From NCBI GenBank assembly GCA_900312665.1, contig ONZQ02000002.1, positions 2,393,198-2,457,197 of the forward strand: 64,000 nt of DNA, given 5' to 3'. Below the pieces are notes generated by a model. The model saw nothing but the letters and a program-made list of their open reading frames with translations, made no database searches and had not been told where the DNA came from. This stretch comes from Cephalotrichum gorgonifer (Eukaryota; Ascomycota; Sordariomycetes; Microascales; Microascaceae). Shown piece after piece: positions 30,293-42,500 of the stretch. Position 1 is the first letter of the stretch, and every line of letters starts with the position of its first letter. Made by a program: the position numbers and the translations under genes.

Positions 30293-32903
30293 TCAGACTT
30301 CCACACCCCCAACACTCCCGCCGCTCACGACGCTCTCGTTCCTCTCCGGCCCCCTAAGTATCTTCATCGTATTCCTCATCAGGTCCGGTATCCCCACGAA
30401 CCCCAGCCCCTCGAGCCTCTGTAGCACGGAGATCCTATAGTCCTGCCACGACACCACAAGCCCGCCCTGCTCCCTGAGTCGCACCAGGCTTCCCTGCGTC
30501 ACCGGACCAGGGTGCCTCGCCTCCAGGGAGGACTCGCTTCGCTCTAAGGCCTCGTCCTCGAGGTCCCGGAGCGCGAGGACGGACTGCAGGCTCAGGACGG
30601 GGGAATGCGAGAGGCCGAAGAGGAGGGGGAGGGAGACGATGTCGGAGTCGAGAGACCCGACGTACCCCTCGAAGAGGCGCACGCGGCGCCGCGACACGAG
30701 GCACGCCCTCGCGTTGGGGTCGGCGTTGGTGAAGGCCCTCATGCGCCAGATGCAGTTGCATATGTCCATCAGGAACCCGTTGAACAGGTTCACGTATTCG
30801 GCGTCGTACGTCGATGAGTTGACGGCGGGTGCGCCGGCCCTGCGGGACACCTTCACGGCCATGGCGGCCTGGAACCCCTGTTTGTAAGCCGAGAGGATGG
30901 CGCAGAGGCGGGAGAGGACAGCGAGGGAGGAGCTGAAGAAGAGAGAGTAGACGAGGGTCGGGGGCGGGATCGCGATCCTGATGTTCTGGCGGAGGCGCTC
31001 GTCCGAGAGGAGGGACGCGTTCTCCTCGAGGAAGGAGACTATGGCGAGCTGGGTGGCGACGGTGGGATTCGTCTGGGTGAGGGTTAGGGCGAGGCGTTGG
31101 GCGTGATTGACGAGGGCGGGGACCGAGGTTGTGGCGTGGGAGGGGATTTGGTCGGAGGCGAGGAGCTGAACATTCCAGTGTCGGAGGAGGTTCTTATAAA
31201 AATCAAGCATGGCCAGCTGCGACTCGGGGCTGCTATCAAGCACTCCCGCTTCTAGTGGCCGGAAGATGTTCTCGTAGAGTTCTGTTTCAGCGTTAGAACT
31301 CAGGATATCCAAGGCTAGGTGGGAGCCATACTGTCAAATTCGAGCAGTGGGGCGTATGGGAGAAGGCCTAGTATCGCCTCCCTGCCATCCCTCCCGTTCC
31401 AGACCTTTAAGAAGTCGACGAAGAAGTTTAATATCAGGGGTGGAAGCTTCTATAGAATGTGTTAGTCCCGAGCCGTCTTCCATTCTCAAGGACTCGGGAG
31501 AGCCACCCACCTTGCTCACCACCACGTATTCGTGCAGGAGGCCAAGTACGTCGCTGATGGTGTGCGCATCCGCCTCTCCTGAGCGAATATCCTGTAAAAC
31601 GGCCACCATCCAGTTGTTTACCCTTGAGTACGCCTCCTCATCCGGCCTCAAGAGGAGGAGCTTCTGTAGCAGCGGGTCTGCTATCACGGCGACAAGCTGG
31701 CTTGGCAGCATGATATTCTCAATATTTTTCACGAAGGACGTGGCATTATCAATCTCCTCCAGCGTAACGGATTGCTATATCTACGGGTTAACCGCCTTCC
31801 GTGCACTAGAACAGAACAAGTTTCAACTTACCTCGGTGGCATGCGAGCTGTGGACGGCGGGGATGGCAGACCTTCCAGGTCGTCCGAACGACTTGTGGCG
31901 TACTTGAAACCCACTTTGCCGGGAAAGGGCCGCATTGGCCTGCATTCTTCGAGAATGGGACTCTTGAATTTCGTCAAGATGGAGTCGCCATTGGATGTCG
32001 GGATGCTTGTTTCGCCGTCAGACCCAGTACGGAGGGCGACGGATGTGAGAGGAAGGGACTCATCGAACCTTGAACGCAGAGGCTTTTCCTCTGACGGCAT
32101 CCCCGACTATTATTTCTGGATAGTAGTCCTTAAATACCCTCAGTAATCCCACCACAGAGGGGTCTTTTCCGGTCTGTCGCGAGAGGGCGAGGCTGTGTTC
32201 AACGTTAGGACGGTTCGCAGGGCGACGAGGCTGCTTGCGACTTACACGGCCTGTATTCTGAAGGGCTGGACGTGCTTCCTTCGCGTGATCAATGCGAGAA
32301 CATGGCAGAGCTGCGGTCTTCACGATAAAATCAGCCGCCCTGAGTGCGAAGTATCGATATCTGCTGCCGAGGAGTCTGCCTACCTGGTAGCCGCCACATC
32401 TAGCAGATTAAAGAGAACTGGGTAGGCTCGGGACAGGATGGCCGGGTTATCTATAACGTGATACACCATCACAAGCCACCTCAGAAGCGCGGCCTGAATA
32501 TTAAGCGACGGCTTCAGCTCGCCAATCCCAAGGCATCCCACCACATCAAGGACGGCATCCGCGGAAACTGCTGCGACGGGGTAGAGGTTCCGGACAAGGG
32601 CACCGAGACTCGCCTGGTCTAGGTGGCTCGGCTTAACGAGAAGTCCGATCAAGTCATTTAGGGGTTCGGGAAGCAAGCCATGCTCGTAGACGGCCGAGCA
32701 CAGCTTGTCAACTGTAGGTCTGATGGGGATCCCGCGCCGCTTCGCGGGGATTTTGGAGGCTTCGGCAGGGTTAGATCATCGGTGAGGATTCGGACGGTTT
32801 CGGGGCAACGGGGAAACACGTGAGAATGACTGCCAGACCTACCACGTATGACATCGCCGACTAGGTCGGCAATCTCCACCTCACTCTCACTATCTACCTC
32901 CAT
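30293..32903 (-). CDS. Centromere protein I (Mis6/Ctf3 family), eight exons
   Basis: Inner-kinetochore protein of the CCAN (CENP-H/I/K group), required for chromosome segregation. Predicted 725 residues. Exons: 32903-32843, 32759-32384, 32317-32246, 32192-32069, 32005-31832, 31774-31511, 31449-31332, 31281-30293. All joins keep the frame and the sum is a multiple of three. Hallmarks are the helical-repeat text KPSLNIQAALLRWLVMVYHVID, LCHVLALITRRKHVQPFRIQAV, LSRQTGKDPSVVGLLRVFKDYYPEIIVG, FKHPDIQWRLHLDEIQE, and VTLEEIDN...NIMLPSQLV, in the order expected of Mis6. Introns are 50-83 nt; one (32068-32006) has an uncommon donor, GTTCGA. An ACGCGT box lies about 216 bp upstream. It is the most intron-dense gene in the window. 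Confidence 0.9.
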
Positions 32904-33118
32904 TTCTTTGGTGCTTCGCTTAGGGTGTGCAGTGGCAGTCTTCTAGGATACCACGGGTGACCAAGGTATTGACGCCTCTTAGGGCGGGTTTGAGACGGTA
33001 GGCAATTACCGAATTAGGGAGCCGAGGCTACACGGGATCACTAGATAATTGGCATTAATTCATGAGTTCAAAGTGAGTGAGGTGTCGCCGGATGTTGTCG
33101 AGGAAGGTGGTGATCTTA

Positions 33119-33124
33119 ACGCGT
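33119..33124. promoter_or_regulatory. ACGCGT (MluI cell-cycle box) upstream of CENP-I
   Basis: Exact ACGCGT about 216 bp upstream of the CENP-I ATG; a related GCGCGT lies about 15 bp further. See the ORC2 promoter for the same word. Functional use is inferred. Confidence 0.4.
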
Positions 33125-33364
33125 CTGGGTTGGGGCAGCGCGTAATGGAGGGGTCTCAACTGGTCGCAGCTGTTAGGGGTTGGCGAGTGACCACATGCCC
33201 TTGCGTGTAGTTTATTAACGGTTACATCTATTCATATATCCACAGCACGTATCGATAGCCTGTGCTACATGCCACCTCCCTCTCTCTTGCCTGCCAAACC
33301 TCAAGGACGACGGAAAACGGGGAAACTCAATGTCTACCGCGATGTCTGTAAGACGATGAGAAGG

Positions 33365-33398
33365 AAAAAAAAAAAAAACGGGGGGGGGGGGGGGGGGG
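33365..33398. repeat. A14-C-G19 homopolymer pair
   Basis: Fourteen A, one C, nineteen G, followed by TTAGGGGTAGG. The G run could form a quadruplex; run lengths this long may also carry sequencing error. Confidence 0.85.
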
Positions 33399-34669
33399 TT
33401 AGGGGTAGGTCTGTGACGGTCACGAACCTAATCATTCCACTAGGTAGGTCCATTCCAAATATATGGCACAGACCACCGAACTTGCTTGACAGAGCGGCAG
33501 TGGTCCGACCTGACGTCAGGCTCTGATCCGACTATCTTCGAGTGGCTATTAGTGGAGGGAAGACCTGCCGAGTACTACATTCCTAATACTTGTACCAAGT
33601 GATACCCTCTGAGGGGTCGGGCCATGGCTGTTATGGGCGAGACGCAGGTGCCGGGATCCAATGCTGTGCGACGACTATTGCGGTGGCCCGTGGGACGAAT
33701 CATTGTCTCGCGCCACGGGGTGAGACACAGGATCTCACTCTCACTCAACCCTCTAAGCCATTTGTGTCACCAGGCGCATTGATGCAAGTGGTCCGCGGGT
33801 GTCATCACCAAGAGTGGTTAACATGGCCATGTTGTGTAACCGCATTTAGGTCAACGTTCAGAGCCCAATCCTTCCATAATCCTGATTTTTTTTTCTTCTT
33901 CTTCTCCTCTTTTTTATCTTTTCATTGTCAGATTATCAGAAGGGGTCCGTTCTCCCCCTCCACTAGGAATGACAAATGGTGGGTAAAGTAAGGGCGGTGC
34001 TGCCGCGGACTGGATATTAACCGCTTCTTTTTGTTCTTTTCGAGTCTCAAGTTTCGTGCCTTTATTGTTTCCCTCAAAACAGTTTGTGTCACCGAACCAT
34101 GCGTAAAGCCCCTTCCACTGTGGCAGCGCTTATTCTGTCATTATCCGGGGCGGGACGTGAGGAGGTTGTACCGGATGAGGATTAGATGGCGGAGAAAAAG
34201 GGGGGGAGGTGAGAATTTGCCCATCAAGTGACCAAGTGACCTCTGCGGGACAAGCGTCCAGGGCCGCCACCAGACAAGCACTTGCATGGGATGACGATGC
34301 AGTGTAAATTTTGATCTCCAAGGAGGCTGGCTGGCTGGCCACTGCTTACCGCAGACAGCAGACAGCAAGATACCTGCTCTCCTGACCCCGTAACGAGCCG
34401 ACCTGAAGTGCCGTGTGTTTGTTGTCTGTAATCCTCTGCAAGGGAGAATCCTTCTGGTGCTCGCCAGGGGACCGGGCCCCGCCTGCCGGGGTGACACGAG
34501 ACGTATGAGTAAGAGTACTTTTTACGAGGGGGTCGAATGGAGGGGCCTGTATTATTATTACTTATGTCGCTCGTGGCGGCTCGAGCGGGTTGCGGGCAGT
34601 CGGTCGGTCGGGTCTGGTTACACGTCCCTGGGTGGTTACACAGACTGCTCCGAAGGTGGACTTGTACTC

Positions 34670-34688
34670 GTACTTGCAGTGCAAGTAC
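34670..34688. repeat. Perfect 9-bp-arm palindrome
   Basis: GTACTTGCA and TGCAAGTAC arms around one G. One of the GTAC-centred palindromes of the gene-free tracts. Confidence 0.75.
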
Positions 34689-34934
34689 TTACTTGTTGTT
34701 GTTTTGCCCAGACCTGCACGCCGAATCCTGAATCCTACCGGGTAAGATAGGGAGCGCACTGCAGGGTCTACAAGTATTCGTCTTTGTACATGTCCATATA
34801 CTCGAAATTGAGATTTGGCATGGCGGGCCGGGACCACCGTCCGAGGTGTCAGGTTCCAATAGCGGTGAGAGGTGCAAGCGAAGGAAGGAGAATAGATGTC
34901 GAACTCTCGGGGTCCGATGGGTACACCGGGCCGT

Positions 34935-34956
34935 ATCCAAGTACGAGTACTTGGAT
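34935..34956. repeat. Perfect 10-bp-arm palindrome
   Basis: ATCCAAGTAC and GTACTTGGAT arms around GA, embedding the GTACGAGTAC core seen repeatedly in gene-free DNA of this window. Confidence 0.78.
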
Positions 34957-35754
34957 GGGCTGCGGCTTTCATGCTTGATCTGGTTCGAGGATTCCGTACT
35001 AGTACTGATCCGACAGTCCAGGGGCACAGCTAGCTCACCGCTCTCGGTGAGTTGGATTTTCTTCCCCTCACTCCTACGAGTACTTGTCGTTACCCATAGT
35101 GTGCTTTGAGTAAACCCGGTGCTGCGGTCCCACCGAGCCCGCCCCGCTAGCGGCCTCTTCATGGCTAGCGCCTTTACGGGTCCAGCCCAAGGCATCATGC
35201 CCCCCCACCACACACACACACGAGAGACCCCAGTAATGCCCCGTATCATATTATATCGCCAGGGGGGAAGGGGGACAGGCTGACATTGGAAGTTGCGAGT
35301 GTGCCTGTGCGCCCCGAGATGCGGCACCCTGCATTATGTGCCGTGAGCTAGTGACATTCCCCCACGAGCATTGGCGGCATTGGCGGCCGCCATGTGCTGG
35401 ACTCGTATCACCTGGGCTTTATCTGATTTTGCCCCTCCTTGTATTAAATTCGTTCGTAGTTACTTTGTAACGTCACCTAACCTGTTTGTATCACCCCAGA
35501 ATACATGTAAGACCCGGCCATTCCCTCCCAAATCCCCATGTTTACTCGTGCTACGTATTACAAGTAATTATTCTGTCCTCGTAGAACGCTCTGCCGACCG
35601 CCTTCATCCATCCTTCTCTTCCTCCTGCCATATTAGCCTCGTCGGTCTTCGCGCGTCATGTCATGCTCTGTCATCGTTCCCATCTCCAAATTCCAGACAT
35701 GAAAGTATACAAGTACAAGTGAGGTTGCGTCCTTCCAATCCCCCCCGTCGTCAA

Positions 35755-35766
35755 ACTTGTACAAGT
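35755..35766. repeat. Palindrome ACTTGTACAAGT
   Basis: Perfect 12-bp palindrome; a direct AAGTACAAGT lies about 40 bp upstream (35711-35720). Confidence 0.7.
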
Positions 35767-36941
35767 ACTGCGGGGAGCATCCCGGTCCTTCCCCTTCGGC
35801 CGTTCTCCCTCCCTCTCTCCTTCCCCCTCTCCGCCCACTGCTCCTTCCTCCATCTCCATGTGTTTGCCTCTCATGCAGCCCTGCAGCGTGCCCTGCAGCC
35901 ACATGGTGCCCTGAGCTCAACAGTCTGCTCCTGCAAGCCAAAGTAAGCCACGTCATTACAAATTTTGCTCTCCGTCCCCGGACTTAAGTCTATCGCCTTT
36001 ATTATCCCAATTAGTCCCCCAGTTGGTTATTATTACCACTTCCCAGCCCTCAATCCCTGCGAAAGGTCTATTCTCTCGGTTTTCTCGGACTTGTGCCGGC
36101 GCAAAGGAGGAGAGAGAACGAGCCGAGAACACAGGACAAGCACACGCCCTCCTTCAGCCTGTTTTATTTCGTTCGGTGTAACTGGGACTTCGCCGCTACC
36201 CACACTTCACAACACTCTCTCATCTTACCTGTTACACCACCACGGCCAACGAACCATCGACGGCGCTCCTTGCTCGGCCCGCGTCGGATGCTATTTTTGG
36301 GACGAGGGCGCCTAGTGTGAGATGACGACGACAGTTGTATATCTCGAATCTTGGGAACCCCTTGCTTGACATTGACGTTGACACTGCCGATCGAATACCG
36401 CATATACGCACGCCTCCCGTATTACTTACTCGTACAGACGCCATACATAAACTCCGCACCGACTGGGCCTATCACGTTGCCGAGGTATTAACCCTTTAAC
36501 TCCTCCTTACTTGCCTTTTGGCCTGGTCGTGTTATCACCACCACTAGACATCGTCACTCTCAGTGCCACTACTGTCCACTGTCATTCCCTTGTGTATCCA
36601 ACCTGCCCGGCTTCCTGGAGAATACAAATACAACCGCGTCCTTTCTGCAACCATATTCGGCATATAGCACATATACCGCAATCACTCGGTCCGCTGCTCT
36701 CCATCTTCTCCGGTGCTAACCGGCTGGTCCCTCCCTACGGAACAAGTACAGGGGCTATAACGTGGAGAGTAACAGCCACGACGGACAGGGGAAACCACAA
36801 GCCAGCGAGCTATAAGCCAGAAGCCAAGGAGGTGGCATCAGGAATGTAACTCCATCTGGACCAAGCGAGCAAACCGGCCCACATCACCGTCAACAAAAAA
36901 ACAGGCCCCCGCGGACAAATCATGCTCGTCATCCCCGAGAT

Positions 36942-38907
36942 ATGCTCCCAGCGCCACACACCGTCGCGCCTTCCAGCCGTCCCGGAGCGACCCACCCCTC
37001 CGCCAAGCTCCTGCGGGACCACCAGGACTGTGTGCCCCTCCGTAGGATCCTCTCCGACGGGGACCTCATTGTCCTCCTCAGCCCCGTCGTAGCTCCCTGG
37101 TCCTCCAGCCGCAGTGGCAGTGATGGCCAATCCCTCACCTCCGACCCCTTCGAGCCCTTCGGCCTGGCCCTCGCCGACCGCCACCCCTGGGTGAGGCACG
37201 TCGCCTATAACAAGACCGCCGGCATAACGGGCACCCACGCGGCCTTCATAAAGAGGGCGCGCGTGGTCATCTTCGTCATCTCCGGACCCCCAGCCCCAAA
37301 CGACCCCCCACAGGCCGAGCTCGCCGAGATCTGCCGCGCCCTCGGCGGTGAGGCCGGCCCGCGGCATATCGTCCTCGCCTGCTTCGATGTCCGGTCGAGC
37401 ACCGTCCAAGTAACTCCGTTCGACACCGTAGTCCAGATCCCGGATTACTCCCCGGCCGAACTACGGGCGGCAGCGAGTCTGCTTTTCGGGGAGCCTGAGC
37501 GGGAACCGGAGTCTGATGTTGAGATGGAGTATGAAAGGGAGAGGGAGGTGTATGGCAACCCGGTCAGGGCTCCCTCGGAGCCGCCAAGGTCCTGGCCTGT
37601 GGAGCCCTGGAGCCCCACCGACCTACCCGACGTCCACGCCCTCTGGCACGCGTGCCTACCCCCCAAGTTCCATCTTGAGAAGCGTATTCTCGCCTCCCTC
37701 CTCAACCGGGACGGCTACGCTATGCACTACGTCGTCCGCGACCCCGCGACCCGCGCCGTCCTGGGCTTCTGCGCAACGTACCTCACCTACGCCGACGCCG
37801 GCGGCGAGCGCCTCCTCGGCTCCCTCGCGCTGATCCTCGTCCGCGAGTCCCACAGGGGTAGGGGCGTGGGCCTATGCCTGCACAACGAGGCCCTGCGGCG
37901 GCTGAAGAGGGTGCGCGGCGTCGCGAGGATCCAGCTCGGCAGCACGTTCCCGCGCCTCCTGTACGGTATCCCTGCCGAGCTCGGCACCTCGGCCACAGGG
38001 TGGCTCGCCAGGCGCGGCTGGGACGTTCTGGGCCGCGGGGCGCGGCACGTAAGCGACTGGGTCCTCGAGTTCGCCGACTTTACACATCGCAGGCCGGACG
38101 ACGTCTCCTCAGCCGCGGGGGGGCGTCTCGCCTTCCGCGCGTGCGCGCCGGCGGATCTGGACCTCGTGCTGGACCTCGTGGATAGGGAATGCGTGCGGAG
38201 GGACACGATGGGCTGGTTCGACCAGTACGCGCGACTCGCGGGGAGCCTGAGCGTTGAGGAGGACATACTCGTAGGATTAGAGGACGGGAGAGTCGTCGCG
38301 TGCGCACTGGTGTACCTCCCCGGCTCCGGGTCGCCTGTAGGCGAGGACCTGCCGTGGGCGGGGCAACTTGGGGCCGGTGTCGGGGGTGTTACGTGTGTTT
38401 GTATTGCGGGTAAGGTCCCCCCCTCCCCCTCCCCCTTCCCCCGGTTCTTTTCATTTTCGTTCCCGGGCCCCCCTCGTTCTCGGTCTTTACCCGTTTCCCG
38501 GCGTCCCCGCCTTGGGAACAGAAAGGAAGAAGCTAACAGTGGGCGCGTGTGAACTCAGGCGAAACTGCGGACCTTGTAAGAGCCCGAGACTCGATCATGG
38601 CCGGCCTCCTAGACGCGAGCGTGAAGTCCCTCGCCAGACGCGGGATGAGGGCGATGTTCGTTGACGGGGTTAGGGAAGGGGAGGATGTGTTCTACCCATT
38701 AGGTAAGAATCCCGGTTTTCCTTTTCCTTGTCATTTTTTCCCCTTGATTCAATATCTTTTTTTCTTGCTCGTCGCGCTATTTTCCGAGGTAGGACCAGGA
38801 CCGCTGATGACTGACACTTTGGGGGGAAACCAGGATTCAAGAAGTGGGCGGCGTACAGAGAGGCCTGGGCAGAGGGCATGAGCATGAAAGAAAATGGTGC
38901 GGCGTGA
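36942..38907 (+). CDS. GNAT acetyltransferase with a GH3 C-terminal domain; GH3 barrel missing
   Basis: Predicted 561 residues from exons 36942-38409, 38559-38702 and 38834-38907. The first 180 residues (AKLLRDHQDCVPLRRILSDG, VVIFVISGPPAPND, HIVLACFD) resemble the C-terminal domain of fungal NagZ-like GH3 beta-N-acetylglucosaminidases, which are fused to GNAT domains. Two GNAT-like units follow: one with the acetyl-CoA loop ESHRGRGVGLCLHNEAL (about 305-321), and a second ending in GLLDASVKSLARRGMRAMF. What is absent is the roughly 350-residue GH3 TIM barrel with its catalytic Asp; it was not found in the 4 kb upstream. The protein may be a 5'-truncated copy or a new short form. The start is the first in-frame ATG before the conserved part; an upstream exon cannot be excluded. 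Convergent with TSC2. Confidence 0.72.
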
Positions 38908-39571
38908 TGAACGAGGGACGGGGGTCTGATGATTTAGCAACGGTTTTTTTTTACTTCTTTTACTTGCGAAGCGGGAGATTCTTTTTACCTTTTTTGTAGG
39001 CGTATCGTTAAAGCGTTCAGATAACCGATTTCCAGCGAGAGGGGGGGAAAGGAGGGAGAAAATGTCCGGGTATATAAGCTTCAGGGATCTAGTTTGCGGG
39101 TGTTTGATTATCAAGTGAACGCAAAACTGTCGACTTCTACGAAAACAGCTTGGAATATCTCGCCCTCCGCATCCCCATCTGCTATATTCACGGCATGAAA
39201 GCAGACTCAGCCTATTCCCTTGTTCAAGGAGAGAAAAGGGGGAGAGGGGGGGGAGGTTTTCGAAATCATTAAGAGGTGGAGGCAAAGAACAAAAAACTTT
39301 TGAATCAATCAACCTCCTAGACCAACGTCCTAAGGACAGGAAAAAGAAAATAAAGAAAAAAAAAATGGCTATAATACAAAGAGGTCCATGTGGCCGCCAA
39401 AAAAAACCACTTGCACGAAAATCCCTCCCCTCGAGACTCCTCCCTTTCCCAACCCATTACCCTCGCCGATTTTTTGATACCGCTTCATAACTTCATGTTT
39501 TCCAGGCCGCCCCCCAGAAAAAAGAACAAGGAAAATAGAAAAAAAATAGAGCGAACAGAGCAGGGAAGAGC
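38908..39571. other. Intergenic between convergent genes
   Basis: 3' flanks of the GNAT and TSC2 genes, rich in A/T homopolymers. No gene seen. Confidence 0.55.
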
Positions 39572-42500
39572 CTAAGCCCAGCGTGAGAAATCCAACGCGT
39601 CAACAACAGCATCCAACCCGCCCCCAAGAGCGTCCGTGTCCCCCATGGTGGTGGTCGAGGTGACAGACGACCGATGCGACGGCTGCTCGCTGGTATTCGT
39701 CAGGAACGTCGCGACCGACGACCGCCTGAAGCTGGCGAAGCTGTCCCTCACGGGCCTCGTCATGGACGGGCCGGCCCCGCCCCCCGCAGCTTGCTCGGCC
39801 CCGCCCCCCGGTGCTATTCCGCCCCCGAGGAGCGTCGGAGGTGGCGGCGAGGGGGACGCGCCGGACGCCCGTTGCGGCTTCGGCGAGTACTTCTCCCGCA
39901 GACGCTTGATGGCCCTGAGCCGCTCCCTCCACGGCGAGACGTGCTCGCCTCCCTCGCGGTTCGCCCACACGCTCGAGAAGACGGAGGCGTTGACGGCCAG
40001 CTGCCTCACGAAGCTCGGCAGCGCCTCCAGGCTGACCATCTTCGTCTCCGACGCGGGCGAGATCTCGGGGAACCCGGCCTTGCTCGTGACCTTCACCCTG
40101 TAGAACGGGCTACGCGACTCGTCCCTGCCCCTCTCCCGCCTGGCGAGGAACGTCGCCCGCGACTCGGGCGTGATGACGATATTCACAAAGTTGAAGTCGC
40201 TGGCGAAGGTGTCGAACCTGAACGGCAGGCCCGAGTCGTTGAAGATGATGTTGACGTAGTCGTTGCCGATGTGCCTCTTCTTCGTGACGCACTGCGGGTC
40301 GCGCTCGGGGTTTGTCGGCATCTGCGTCGTGACATGGAAGACGATCTCGCTGACCCGGTCGCGCCAGCAAAAGGTATAGTCGCCATCCGTGCCGTATTCC
40401 TTGTCTAGGCCCTGCGTGTTAAAGGTCGCGCCTTTGAGCTTCGTGAGCGAGCCCAGTCCGTTGAGAAATTCGGTGTAGTCAACGCTCCCGGAGGTGTTCG
40501 CCAAGATATCCGCCTCCTTCGTCTGGCCCTCACCAACATAGATCACGCCGACCTTGTGCCCATCTACCGTTGACGCCAAGTCGAAGAGCCGGATGGCCCT
40601 GGATACTGTGTCGTCGTCTGGAAGGAGCAGCGGTTTGAATGCGTCTACCGTCTGCGGGATCGGTGTTATGAGCTGCACAAGGAGCTGGCTGGGTAGTATA
40701 TGGTTATCGCCGCGAGGCATATTACCGCCTGTGGCCTCTCTCGGCTTGGTCTCACTGTGCTCTATCTGATGGTGCGGTGGAGGCTGTAACAACTCGCGTA
40801 CCATGTAGGACGAGGTGCCGGATGGCTGCCGCTTGGTGATCTGCGCCCAGCCCGATGCCGTGGCCTGCTTGATGGTAATGATGCTGTTAGAGATCACCCA
40901 TGTCCGCGTCACGATCTCGCCGAACCTCTCTGGTGTAAAGAGGGGATCCGGGGCTGATTCGCCCGCGTCCGAAAACGCCACTCGCCGCATGAAGTCCATC
41001 GTGATAATGGCCTGCTCCTCCCAGTGCGCGCTCTGGACATCAGTGAATAGGTTTTTCGCGATCCATCCCACGTGGCCCGCACGATCGGGAAGCTTGAGGG
41101 CCATGAACCAATAAGTAATGACGTGGTAAGCCAGAGCGTACACGTATTGAGGGAGATCATCCGCCGCGCTTGGGTGGGCGCTGCTATGGTCCAGCGGCAC
41201 TGTACCGGAGCTCGTTGCCGGAACCTCACCGTTCATATTGGCCGAGCTACTGCGGTGCGATTGCTTCTTGTCCCTGACATACTGGAGATACCTGAAGGCT
41301 ATGCCGAACACGATGTGGTACTCTTCCTCTCGGAAGTTGACGTATAGATGCCGCATGCGGCAAAGACCAGAGAGGAATTCCAAGATGTGCATTGCCACCT
41401 GGGGCTGCGTAATGATCTGCGCCATCTTCTGGAGTGCCTGCACCAGGACTTTACTTGTCGATAGCGGCAGTTCGTGGCAGCAGACAGAGAGCGCGTGTAT
41501 GCACGTCTTCGAGCTCCTTTCGTAGGTTGCGATCCCATGCACGAATGTCCGGACGATATCGTCTTCTTCTTGCTTCTGGAAGTATTGATGGTAGCTCAGG
41601 ATCATGGTCAAAGTGTGGAAGAGGCAGATAGCGACGTCGGCCTTCCGCAGGCCACTGGCGAAGGGAGGCTCCGCGAAGCTGTTCTTCTGGATCTGTTCGC
41701 ACAGCTCTCTCCTCAGGTCCTGCACCTGGGGGATAGCGCTCCGAAATATAGAGTGGTTGCTAAGCTGCGAAGGAAGGTGGACGAGGACATAACTGTAGAC
41801 TTCCCAGTCACACCCGTCTCTGAATAGGGACACAACAGCATCCAGCCACGCGGCGAGATTAAGGGGCACCTGTTCAATTGCCTTATCGTCCCCTTCGGCC
41901 CTGCTCTGTTCAACATGGGAGACCAGTATCGGGCTGACGGACGAGGAGACGTCCACAGGGAGGGCATGTGGGTCTGGGAGACACCACTGCTGGTGGTATG
42001 GATGGCCTACCGACGGCGGCTTTGCATTACTCGGAGTGCGCATGGTGTGACTTCTCTCATTGGGGTGAGCCTGCGAGAAAGATACGCCCCTGGAAGTGCG
42101 CGAGGTTGGCCCGGGACCCGCTTCCCCGCGCGAGAGCCGAGAAGGTTGTGCAGCACTCTCCGCTTGCTTGCGAGTAACGGACGCCTTAGTCCTGTACAGA
42201 AGCGCAGCCAGCGAATCGGTCTCGAGGTCGTTACACAAAAATATCCGATTGGCCCAGTCGCTGCGCAGGCGGAAGAGCAGTTTCATAGCTGTTAGTCGTG
42301 CGTCGGTCTCGCAGTGCGCAGACTTTGCGATTTCGACGAGGAGGTTGAAAATTTTGGTATTCTTGTCGCCATCGGTGTTCATTAGGTTCATAAACAACTT
42401 CGCATAGCCGCGAGTCACCACATTCGACGCTGACTGTTCTGGTTTTGCGTCCGGTTCGTCTGGTACCGTCGGGGATCCAGGAGAATGCATCGGTATGGGC

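Larger units (their letters stand above)
32904..36941. other. 4.0-kb gene-free tract with palindromic GTAC motifs
   Basis: Long spacer between divergent CENP-I and the GNAT gene. No convincing coding sequence; in particular no GH3 barrel motif was seen upstream of the GNAT gene. Contains the A14-C-G19 run (33365-33398), and perfect palindromes: GTACTTGCA/TGCAAGTAC at 34670-34688, ATCCAAGTAC/GTACTTGGAT at 34935-34956, and ACTTGTACAAGT at 35755-35766. Confidence 0.6.
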
